48,011 bases of DNA from Gluconacetobacter johannae (GTDB lineage: Bacteria > Pseudomonadota > Alphaproteobacteria > Acetobacterales > Acetobacteraceae). Shown in pieces: positions 27,008 through 33,764 of this stretch. Every line of letters starts with the position of its first letter. Within the stretch, counting starts at the first letter, position 1. The notes beneath the pieces are model-generated. The model was given only the letters and a program-made list of their open reading frames with translations, searched no databases and was not told the origin of the DNA. The DNA lies in the NCBI RefSeq assembly GCF_025994435.1, contig NZ_BAQK01000051.1, positions 1-48,011 on the forward strand, given 5' to 3'. The position numbers were made by a program, and so were the translations under genes.

Positions 27008-28081
27008 TCACCCCCCCGAGGCCGCCTGGCGCATGATGCCGGCGGCCATCCCCTCCTGCACCAGCCGCGACAGCAGCGTCAGCGACGCGGAATAATAATT
27101 GGTGTTGGCCTCCATCGCGGGAAAATCCGACGGGTCCGCCAGGCCGCAGGCGACGCCCAGCGCGTGGAAGCCGGGCGGGGCGCCATAGGGCGCACGTTCG
27201 CCGGTCTTCAGATCCACCCAGGCCGGCAGGCCGTCCGCACCCCATGCCCCCCAATATCGCCGCAGCGACGTCCGCATCGGCGCATCCAGCATCCCCGCCC
27301 ATTGCAGGTACAGCGGCACGCGGATGGCATCGTAGGAAAAGCGGGGCGGCCAGGGCTGGGCGATTCCCGGCACGCCGCCGACCCTGGGCAGCGACAGCCA
27401 GTCCGGCGGCAGGTTCCACCGCCCGAAGCGCCCCTGATGCAACAGGCGCCGCCCGTCGCGCACCACCCGCATCCACAGGCCGGCGTCGTCCAGCAGCGCC
27501 CCCGCCAGCAAGGACGGCATGATGTAATAGGACGGGTTCAGCACCACGCGGTCCGGGAAGGCAAACCCGTACAGGCCCGGCAGCAGCACGGTGTACGCCC
27601 CCGCCTGGACCACGATTTTTTCGCGCAGCGCGGCATAGATCGCGCAGGCGGCAGCGGTCAGGTCCTGCCGCCCCCAGCGGTCGCCCGCCAGGGTCAGCGC
27701 CAGCGCGATCAGCAGGTCGCCGTCCGTCGCGTTCTCGCTTTCCGGCACGTGGTTCGGCGCATCGGGCAGGTAATGCCAGGCGTGCAGCGCATCGCCCTGG
27801 TGACGCAACGTCCTTTCCGTCCAGCGAAACAGGCTGTCGAACGTTTCACGGTCGTCGAACGCCTGCGCGAACAGCATGCCATACCCCTGCCCCTCGGTAT
27901 GGGAGACATTGCCGTTGCCATTGTCGATCACACGCCCGTCGGGCGAAACGAAATGCCGCCGATAGAACGTCCAGTCATCCATGCCGGCGGCCCGCGCGGC
28001 GCGGCCCCCGGGCTGCAAGGTCGCCATCGCCCCCCCGGCCACCCCTGCCAGAACATGACGCCGAGCAAGAAACGCTGTCAT
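27008..28081 (-). CDS. bcsZ: Glycoside hydrolase family 8 endoglucanase BcsZ (CMCax-like)
   Basis: 357 aa from the ATG at 28081, with AGAGG 5 nt upstream; the longer frame to 28162 lacks such a site. The N-terminus has an export signal with twin arginines (LARRHVLAGVAGGA), possibly Tat. GH8 landmarks are HTEGQGYGMLFAQA (Glu near residue 64, the likely general acid) and ESENATDGDLLIALALTLAG (Asp near 118). FSYDAIRVPLYLQWAG and NTNYYSASLTLLSRL follow. It cleaves beta-1,4-glucan and is thought to trim or relax nascent chains during export. It is the first gene of the cellulose cluster, 273 nt ahead of the next gene, and may have its own promoter. Confidence 0.95.
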   Translation of the reverse strand: MTAFLARRHVLAGVAGGAMATLQPGGRAARAAGMDDWTFYRRHFVSPDGRVIDNGNGNVSHTEGQGYGMLFAQAFDDRETFDSLFRWTERTLRHQGDALHAWHYLPDAPNHVPESENATDGDLLIALALTLAGDRWGRQDLTAAACAIYAALREKIVVQAGAYTVLLPGLYGFAFPDRVVLNPSYYIMPSLLAGALLDDAGLWMRVVRDGRRLLHQGRFGRWNLPPDWLSLPRVGGVPGIAQPWPPRFSYDAIRVPLYLQWAGMLDAPMRTSLRRYWGAWGADGLPAWVDLKTGERAPYGAPPGFHALGVACGLADPSDFPAMEANTNYYSASLTLLSRLVQEGMAAGIMRQAASGG

Positions 28082-28234
28082 CGGACCTCTGCTACCCCTC
28101 ACGACCGGGGGCCGAGGCCCCGAAAAACCCGCCGGGCGCCGTCGCGCGCCGCCCCGTGACACGGTTGGGCCATCAGCATTACCTCAATCGGCGTCCCCAC
28201 CAAAATCCGCCGCCGCACGACGCCCCGAAAGCAG

Positions 28235-28271
28235 AAATGGCGGCGCCCCCAAAAAGGGAACGCCGCCATTT
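28235..28271 (-). terminator. Hairpin downstream of the cold shock gene
   Basis: AAATGGCGGCG (28235-28245) pairs perfectly with CGCCGCCATTT (28261-28271); the 15-nt loop can pair further (CCC with GGG). On the reverse strand it lies about 75 nt past the csp stop and is followed by a T-containing stretch, so it may end the csp transcript before bcsZ. The T-run is interrupted, so the site may be a weak terminator or an mRNA-stability hairpin. Confidence 0.55.
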
Positions 28272-28346
28272 CCGGATACGTCACCGTCACCGGGACGATC
28301 GCCTGGCCCGGCCGGACCGGTCACCCCGTCCGACCGGGCCTGGGAC

Positions 28347-28553
28347 TTACTCCGCCTTCAGACCCACGGCGGAGGTCTTGCCGTTACGGCCCTTCTCCAG
28401 CTCGTAGCTGACGCTCTGTCCCTCGTTCAGGCTACGCAGCCCGGCCTGCTCGACCGCGCTGATATGCACGAACACATCGCTGGAGCCGTCGGTCGGCTGG
28501 ATAAAGCCGTAACCCTTCTCCGAGTTGAACCACTTTACGGTACCTGTCGCCAT
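28347..28553 (-). CDS. CspA-family cold shock protein
   Basis: 68 aa, exactly the family size. The single cold shock domain contains both RNA-binding motifs, KGYGFIQ (RNP1) and VFVHISAV (RNP2), after the standard opening TGTVKWFNSEKG. The start at 28553 is set by AGGAGA 6 nt upstream; the longer frame to 28667 is not protein-like. It binds single-stranded RNA or DNA and acts as an RNA chaperone. The gene is divergent from marR, with 235 nt between starts, leaving room for the long leader usual for csp mRNAs. Whether it is cold-induced cannot be told. Confidence 0.95.
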   Translation of the reverse strand: MATGTVKWFNSEKGYGFIQPTDGSSDVFVHISAVEQAGLRSLNEGQSVSYELEKGRNGKTSAVGLKAE

Positions 28554-28751
28554 TGCAGGTCTCCTGATATTCGGGCTTCCACGCGAACATGCGTGGCATC
28601 GAGACTTTTTAAAATGGAGAGACCAGAACTTCGCCGAGCGGCTCTTGTGCGATCCTGCCGAGGCCAAAAAGTCCAGCCGCGCGCTATGCTATAGAGTCGC
28701 GCGGGGAATTGCACGCATCAATATTGCACAGCCGCCAACAATGCATATAGA

Positions 28752-28766
28752 TAGGTTTTCTACCTA
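28752..28766. promoter_or_regulatory. Palindromic operator candidate upstream of marR
   Basis: TAGGT (28752-28756) and ACCTA (28762-28766) form an inverted repeat with a 5-nt spacer, in an AT-rich patch 22 nt before the marR ATG. Size and position fit an operator for the dimeric MarR protein encoded next to it, giving autorepression and control of the coupled MFS exporter. Confidence 0.5.
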
Positions 28767-28788
28767 AGCAGCAACGGGTCCTTCGACC

Positions 28789-29244
28789 ATGCCGTCCCCA
28801 ACCTTACCCGCCGACACCGGCCCCCTGGACGACGCCGCCGACCTGGCCGAAACCCTGCGCCCGACGCTGCACCGCCTCTATCGCCGGCTGCGGCGCGAGG
28901 ACGGCGAAGCCGGCCTTTCCCCCTTGCAGACCCTTCTGCTGACCGTCGTCATGGACCATCCGGGCATCGGTGTCGCCGAACTGGCGCGCCGCGAGAATGT
29001 GCGGGGCCCGACGATCAGCGCCCATGTCAAATCCCTGGTCGCCGCCGGATTGCTGGACCGCGCGTCCTCGCCCCACGACCGGCGACGGACCGGCCTTGCC
29101 GTCACTTCGCAAGGGCAGGCGACCATCGCCGCCCTGCGCCGGCGCCGCACCGACTGGCTGGCCGGCGCATTGGCCCGCCTGTCGCCGGACGCCCGACAGG
29201 CGATCCGCGCGGCCATCGAACCGCTGGCCGAGATCGGACAATGA
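28789..29244 (+). CDS. MarR-family transcriptional regulator
   Basis: 151 aa. A winged helix-turn-helix covers about residues 40-115: LSPLQTLLLTVV, GVAELARRENVRGPTISAHV (recognition helix), SLVAAGLLDRASSPHDRRRT (wing) and LAVTSQGQATIAALR. The helical ends form the dimer interface. Members repress exporters and release DNA on binding phenolic or other small molecules. The stop overlaps the MFS exporter start by 4 nt, so the pair is a self-contained resistance or efflux unit. A palindrome at 28752-28766 is the likely operator. The inducer is unknown. Confidence 0.93.
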   Translation: MPSPTLPADTGPLDDAADLAETLRPTLHRLYRRLRREDGEAGLSPLQTLLLTVVMDHPGIGVAELARRENVRGPTISAHVKSLVAAGLLDRASSPHDRRRTGLAVTSQGQATIAALRRRRTDWLAGALARLSPDARQAIRAAIEPLAEIGQ

Positions 29245-30755
29245 CGGCCGTGCCCCTCCCGCCCGACGACGCCCCGCCCGATCCCGACGCACCGACACCG
29301 GCGGAAATCCGCGCGGTGGTGCGCGGCCTGATGATCGTCCTGGCGCTGGGCGCGCTGGACCAGAGCATCGTGGCCACCGCCCTGCCCCGCATCGTCGGCG
29401 ACCTGGGCGGCGTCACCCATATGTCGTGGATCGTGTCGGCCTACGTCCTGGCCTCGACCAGCGTCATGCCGCTCTACGGCAAGCTGGCCGACCAGTACGG
29501 CCGCAAGCCGGTCCTGACCGGGGCCGTGCTGGCCTTCCTGCTGGGGTCGGTACTGTGCGGCGCAGCGCACAGCCTTTTTCAGATGATCCTGTTCCGCGCG
29601 ATCCAGGGGCTGGGGGCGGGGGGCCTGCTGCCGCTCACCCAGATCATCATCGGCGACCTGGTGCCCGCCGCCCGGCGCGGCCGGCGGCAGGGCATGGTGG
29701 CGTCCGTATTCGCAGTGTGCAGCGTCCTGGGGCCGGTCGCGGGCGGGGTCGTCACCGACCTGCTGTCCTGGCACTGGATCTTCTACCTCAACCTGCCGAT
29801 CGGCGCCGCCGCGCTGCTGGTCGTCACGCGGGCGTTGCGGCGGTTTCGTCACCCGGTCCGCGCGCGGCGGATCGACTATCCGGGCGCCCTGCTGATGACC
29901 GGGGCCACCACCGCCTTCCTGCTGGTCCTGACCCTGGGGGGGTCGGAATGGGCATGGGCGTCCGCGCCGACCGCGGGCCTGGCGGCGGCGGCGGCGCTGC
30001 TGCTGTTCCTGTTCGTCCGGCATATCCGCCGCGTGCCGGAACCGGTCCTGCCGCCCGGCCTGTTCCACGACCGGCTGTTCGTCGTGGCCAGCCTGGTCCT
30101 GGCGCTGGCGTTCATGGGGCTGATGGGGGCGGGCCTGTTCTTTCCGCTGTTCTTCCAGCTGGTCATGGGGGTCAGCCCGTCGCATTCCGGCTTCCTGACC
30201 GGACCGCTGATGATCGGGGTCGTCGCCTCGTCGGTGTTCAACGGGCGGGTGCTGCTGCGCTCGGGCCGCTACAAGCCGGCGCAGATCGGCGGCCTGACGC
30301 TGGCGCTGGCATCCTTCGCGATCCTCGGCTGGGCCAGCGCCACCGCGCGCGGGCTGGGCGTGATCGAACCGGCGATGACGGCCCTGGGATGCGGCCTCGG
30401 GCTGGTCACGCCGAACATGACCATCGCCGTGCAGAACGCGCTGCCCGTCGCCCATCGCGGCGTCGGCACCGCGACATTGGCGTTCTTCCGGTCGCTGGGC
30501 GGGTTGGCCGGCGTCGCCGGGGCCGGCGTCATCCTGGCCCGGAGCGTACCGGCGGGCGCGGGTTCAGCGCGGGACCATGCCGCGACGGTCGCGCTCTACC
30601 GCCACGCCATCGCCACGACCTTCCTGGCCGGCGCCGCGATCATCGCCCTGTCGCTGGTCGCCATCCTGTTCCTGCCCGAACGCCCGCTGGCGACGCGGCG
30701 GACGCCGGAGTCCACCACCGATCCTCAGGCGCCGCGCACCAGCAGATCGGCATAA
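29241..30755 (+). CDS. MFS multidrug exporter, DHA2 (14-helix) family
   Basis: 504 aa with about 14 hydrophobic segments. Signature parts are LDQSIVATALPRIVGDLGG in helix 1 (motif D1 of EmrB/QacA-type exporters), motif A GKLADQYGRKPVLTG and motif C VLGPVAGGVVTDLLSWHW. It should be a proton-coupled drug or metabolite exporter in the inner membrane. No EmrA-like partner gene is present, so it may work alone. Its start overlaps marR, and its last 31 bases overlap the 3' end of the convergent GNAT gene. Confidence 0.93.
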   Translation: MTAVPLPPDDAPPDPDAPTPAEIRAVVRGLMIVLALGALDQSIVATALPRIVGDLGGVTHMSWIVSAYVLASTSVMPLYGKLADQYGRKPVLTGAVLAFLLGSVLCGAAHSLFQMILFRAIQGLGAGGLLPLTQIIIGDLVPAARRGRRQGMVASVFAVCSVLGPVAGGVVTDLLSWHWIFYLNLPIGAAALLVVTRALRRFRHPVRARRIDYPGALLMTGATTAFLLVLTLGGSEWAWASAPTAGLAAAAALLLFLFVRHIRRVPEPVLPPGLFHDRLFVVASLVLALAFMGLMGAGLFFPLFFQLVMGVSPSHSGFLTGPLMIGVVASSVFNGRVLLRSGRYKPAQIGGLTLALASFAILGWASATARGLGVIEPAMTALGCGLGLVTPNMTIAVQNALPVAHRGVGTATLAFFRSLGGLAGVAGAGVILARSVPAGAGSARDHAATVALYRHAIATTFLAGAAIIALSLVAILFLPERPLATRRTPESTTDPQAPRTSRSA

Positions 30756-31006
30756 TCCGGGTGGCGGCGGATATAGGCCGTGACGAACGAACAGCGCGAC
30801 ACCACCCGCATCCCCCGCCCCCGCGCTTCATCGAGGACCGCGCGCACCAGCGCCGACCCGATGCCGCGCCCCTCCAGCGCGGGCGGAACCGAGGTATGGC
30901 CCAGCACCAGCCGCCCGCCCTCCACGGTGTAAGCCACGAACGCCACCCCGCCTTCGGCATGAAGCTCGAAGCGATGGCGCACCGTGTCGTCGATCAGATC
31001 GGTCAT
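30725..31006 (-). CDS. Small GNAT-fold acetyltransferase (YjdJ-like, Acetyltransf_CG type)
   Basis: 93 aa. The family layout is short: FELHAEGGVAFVAYTVEGGR, LVLGHTSVPPALEGRGIGSA (acetyl-CoA loop RGIGSA), LVRAVLDEARGRGMRVV and FVTAYIRRHPDYADLL. The ATG at 31006 has an AAAGGGGG ribosome site; an upstream frame to 31156 is not supported. The acceptor is unknown for the family. The gene converges on the MFS exporter and overlaps its 3' end by 31 bp. Its leader contains a tandem duplication that doubles the ribosome-site-like sequence. Confidence 0.9.
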   Translation of the reverse strand: MTDLIDDTVRHRFELHAEGGVAFVAYTVEGGRLVLGHTSVPPALEGRGIGSALVRAVLDEARGRGMRVVSRCSFVTAYIRRHPDYADLLVRGA

Positions 31007-31010
31007 CGCC

Positions 31011-31046
31011 GCCCCCTTTTTTTGAACAGCCCCCTTTTTTGAACAG
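31011..31046. repeat. Tandem duplication in the GNAT leader
   Basis: CCCCCTTTTTTTGAACAG and CCCCCTTTTTTGAACAG stand side by side, differing by one T. On the gene's strand this gives two copies of a TTCAAAAAAGGGGG block, the inner one acting as ribosome-binding site. Homopolymer runs make it prone to slippage. Confidence 0.7.
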
Positions 31047-31173
31047 ATCGCGTGCGGGCCGCCGATCCACACCCCCTGCGCCGATCGGCCAGGATCACGA
31101 ATCCACGAGCAGGATTGCACCCCCGTCCGCCGGGACGCATGTCCGTTCCACACCACGGGAAAGGGCGCGTGTC

Positions 31174-31875
31174 ATGCAGGTCAGGGACATCATGACGTCG
31201 CCGGCCATCGCGATTGATCCGTTCGACACCATCGAAAAAGCGGCGCGTCTGATGTTGTCCAACAAGATGAGCGGCGTGCCGGTGGTGACGTCGCAGGGGC
31301 AACTGGTCGGCATCCTGACCGAAGGCGACCTGCTGCGCCGCAGCGAACTGGGCACCGAGGGCATGCGCTCGTGGCTGGGGACGCTGCTGCAATCCCCCGG
31401 CCGGGCGGCGGCCGAGTATGTCCGCACCCACGGGCGCACGGTCGGCGACGTCATGACCGCGGAGCCGATCGCCATCGCCGCCACGTCCCCGGTCGAGGAC
31501 GCGGTGGACGAGATGGTCCATCATCACGTCAAGCGCCTGCCGGTGCTCGACGGCGCGCGGCTGGTCGGCATCCTGTCGCGCGCCGACATCCTGCGCGCCC
31601 TGCTCCAGGTCCTGACGCCGCAGGAGAGCACCACCGACGACGACAGCATCCGCGCCGCCATCCTCGAGGAATACCGTAACGAGCCGCGCTGGGCCGGCCC
31701 CAGCTTCATCAACGTCCAGGTCCATAACGGGGTGGTGGAACTCAGCGGCGCGATCTTCGATTCCCGATTGCGGACGGCGGCCCGCGTGGCGGCGGAAAAC
31801 GTGAAAGGCGTCGAATCCGTCATCGACCACCTGGTCTTCGTCGAACCGATGACGGGCACGACGATGCCTATATAG
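31174..31875 (+). CDS. CBS-pair and BON domain protein
   Basis: 233 aa from the ATG at 31174; the in-frame start at 31039 lies in non-coding-like sequence. CBS domain 1 (about residues 1-58) runs VRDIMTSPAIAIDPFDTIEKAAR to LVGILTEGDLLRR, cited here as MTSPAIAIDPFDT. CBS domain 2 (about 92-147) contains VGDVMTAEPIAIAATSPVED. A C-terminal BON domain (about 160-228) follows, with NVQVHNGVVELSGAIFDSRL. CBS pairs bind adenosine nucleotides, and BON domains often bind lipid or protein. The usual suggestion is a stress or energy sensor. No partner can be named. A host-attachment-family gene follows 74 nt downstream. Confidence 0.92.
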   Translation: MQVRDIMTSPAIAIDPFDTIEKAARLMLSNKMSGVPVVTSQGQLVGILTEGDLLRRSELGTEGMRSWLGTLLQSPGRAAAEYVRTHGRTVGDVMTAEPIAIAATSPVEDAVDEMVHHHVKRLPVLDGARLVGILSRADILRALLQVLTPQESTTDDDSIRAAILEEYRNEPRWAGPSFINVQVHNGVVELSGAIFDSRLRTAARVAAENVKGVESVIDHLVFVEPMTGTTMPI

Positions 31876-31949
31876 AGGGGGGCCTATGTAGAACGGGCGG
31901 GCACGCCCGGCGTTGTTCATTTCCTCGGATCGCGGCGGAACACGACATC

Positions 31950-32390
31950 ATGCACAGGAAACAGAATATTCTTTTCGTCATCGCGGATGGCGAGCACGCG
32001 CGCTTTGTGCAGGCGGATGACAACCACGCCCTGCACAGCATCGCATCGTTCGATTCGACGGCGGCGCACAAGCAGTCCTCCGATCTGGGGGACGACGCGC
32101 CGGGGGCCAGTTTCCACAGCGATTCCACCGCCCATCACGCCCTGGCCCCGCGCCATGACCTGCACAGTCTGGAAAAGCAGAAATTCGCCCGCCTGGTGGC
32201 GGCGCAGATCAACGCGCGCCAGACACTGGACGACGCGCTGGTAGTGGTGGCGCCCGCGCGCACCAGCGCCGTCATTACCCAGAATCTCGTCCCCGAGGTC
32301 GGCTGCCGGGTCATCGGCGTGCTGGACAAGGATCTGGTCAAGGTGCCCGACCATGAACTGAAGGCGCATGTCGGCCGCTGGATCTGGTAA
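31950..32390 (+). CDS. Host attachment protein family (AtsE-like)
   Basis: 146 aa. The opening strand ILFVIADGEHARFVQADD, the middle LHSLEKQKFARLVAAQIN and the later LVVVAPARTSAVITQNL are typical of the family annotated as 'protein required for attachment to host cells'. It is distantly similar to the eRF1/baeRF fold. No signal peptide or membrane segment is visible, so it should be cytoplasmic and the family name may mislead. Residues 37-62 are rich in Asp, Ser and His, a likely flexible loop. The gene follows the CBS-BON gene on the same strand, and an inverted-repeat element begins 24 nt after its stop. Confidence 0.85.
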   Translation: MHRKQNILFVIADGEHARFVQADDNHALHSIASFDSTAAHKQSSDLGDDAPGASFHSDSTAHHALAPRHDLHSLEKQKFARLVAAQINARQTLDDALVVVAPARTSAVITQNLVPEVGCRVIGVLDKDLVKVPDHELKAHVGRWIW

Positions 32391-32414
32391 TCGCGCCGGC
32401 GCGCCCATTCCTTG

Positions 32415-32576
32415 GAGCCTGTTTGAAAATGCGCGCTGGCGGCGATCCGACGCGCGTTTTCTGCGCTCCGATGCTCACGGCCCATAAGGCCGCTCCGCTT
32501 CGGTGCTCAAAAACACACGCCGGGCGCTTCACTGCGCTCCGCTCTCGCTCGCCAGCCCACATTTTCAAACAGGCTC
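32415..32576. mobile_element. 162-bp MITE-like element with terminal inverted repeats
   Basis: The left end GAGCCTGTTTGAAAATG (32415-32431) is perfectly repeated, inverted, at the right end (32560-32576). With one or two mismatches the match extends through GCTGGCG to about 27 bp. The interior has no credible ORF. This is the form of a non-autonomous transposable element moved in trans by an IS transposase. No clear target duplication is visible (TTG on the left, TTA on the right). It fills most of the gap between the host-attachment gene and nuoA and may disturb or supply the nuo promoter. Confidence 0.75.
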
Positions 32577-32589
32577 TTAAAAACCCCGT

Positions 32590-32616
32590 CCCCCGGACCC
32601 GAACTTTTGCCGGGGG
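32590..32616. other. GC hairpin in the nuo leader region
   Basis: CCCCCGG (32590-32596) pairs with CCGGGGG (32610-32616) across a 13-nt loop, between the inverted-repeat element and nuoA. There is no T-run, so it is not a standard terminator. It could be a leader structure or chance pairing in GC-rich DNA. Confidence 0.3.
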
Positions 32617-32684
32617 GCCACGTTGTCGTCCCACGCGACACTCACAGCCTGTCCCGCAATCTCGGTCACGATGACACGGGGGTG

Positions 32685-33095
32685 ATGGCCTTGTCGGACT
32701 TCCTGTCTCTGCACCCCCTGACGGCCTATGCGGCGGCGATCGCCGGGCTTCTCGTCGTGATCCTGGCCCTGTCGGCCATCACGGGCACGCGGCGCGTCGG
32801 CCCGGCGCGGGGCCGGTCCATGAACCTGCCGTTCGAATCCGGCATCCTGCCCGTGGGTTCGGCGCAATTGCGCCTGCCGATACAATACTACCTGATCGCG
32901 ATGTTCTTCGTCATCTTCGACGTGGAATCGGTCTTCCTGTTTTCCTGGGCGCCGGTCGCGACCGAGGCCGGATGGCGGGGATACGGCGCGATCGTCGTCT
33001 TCATCTTCTTCCTGGCGGCGGCGCTGGCCTACCTGTGGCGCGGCGGCGGGCTGGATTGGGGCCCGACGCCCCGCGCACGGCCGGACAGGGGATAG
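32685..33095 (+). CDS. nuoA: NADH-quinone oxidoreductase subunit A
   Basis: 136 aa with three membrane helices (about residues 12-32, 66-86 and 96-116). The loop NLPFESGILPVGSAQLRLPI and the stretch YLIAMFFVIFDVESVFLFSW are the family signature; the acidic residues in FDVES lie at the quinone/E-channel. It belongs to the membrane arm junction of complex I. ATG at 32685 is chosen; the frame extends upstream to 32607 but without protein-like sequence. It is the first gene of the nuo operon, with nuoB three bases downstream. Confidence 0.95.
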   Translation: MALSDFLSLHPLTAYAAAIAGLLVVILALSAITGTRRVGPARGRSMNLPFESGILPVGSAQLRLPIQYYLIAMFFVIFDVESVFLFSWAPVATEAGWRGYGAIVVFIFFLAAALAYLWRGGGLDWGPTPRARPDRG

Positions 33096-33098
33096 GAC

Positions 33099-33752
33099 AT
33101 GCGCTGGACCATGACCCCGGCAGGGGGGACACCCGCAGCGGGCGGCCCGGAGACGGGCGGCGCGCCCCATAGCGTGACCGAGACCATACGCCGCAACCTG
33201 GTCATGGGCCGACTTCAGGATTTCGTATCCTGGGGGCAGAAGAATTCGATCTGGCCGTTCAATTTCGGCCTGTCCTGCTGCTATGTCGAAATGGCGACGG
33301 CCTTCACCAGCAAGTACGACATCGCCCGCTTCGGGTCCGAGGTACTGCGCGCCACCCCGCGCGAGGCCGACCTGATCGTGATCTCCGGCACCGTCTTCGT
33401 GAAGATGGCCCCGATCATCAAATATCTGTACGACCAGATGCTGGAACCGCGCTGGGTCATCTCGATGGGTTCCTGCGCCAATTCCGGCGGGATGTACGAT
33501 ATCTACAGCGTGGTGCAGGGCGTCGACAGCTTCCTGCCCGTCGATGTCTACGTCCCCGGCTGCCCGCCCCGGCCCGACGCGCTGCTGGAAGGGCTGATGC
33601 TGCTGCAACGCTCCATCGCCACCCAGCGCCGGCCATTAAGCTGGATGATCGGCCCCCAGGGGGTCGAGCGCGTGACCCCGCCCAGCCTGCGCGACATGAA
33701 GCGCGACGCACGACGGGCGGCGCGCGACCTGCGCGCGCCCGACACGATCTGA
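33099..33752 (+). CDS. nuoB: NADH-quinone oxidoreductase subunit B
   Basis: 217 aa. The N2 [4Fe-4S] cluster ligands are present: adjacent cysteines in FGLSCCYVEM, plus VISMGSCANSGGMYD and YVPGCPPRPDALLEG. This subunit passes electrons to ubiquinone. About 20 extra residues (rich in Gly, Pro, Ala) precede the conserved part, so an internal start is possible. The C-terminus is strongly basic (RDMKRDARRAARD). Confidence 0.96.
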   Translation: MRWTMTPAGGTPAAGGPETGGAPHSVTETIRRNLVMGRLQDFVSWGQKNSIWPFNFGLSCCYVEMATAFTSKYDIARFGSEVLRATPREADLIVISGTVFVKMAPIIKYLYDQMLEPRWVISMGSCANSGGMYDIYSVVQGVDSFLPVDVYVPGCPPRPDALLEGLMLLQRSIATQRRPLSWMIGPQGVERVTPPSLRDMKRDARRAARDLRAPDTI

Positions 33753-33764
33753 GCGCCCGGGCCG

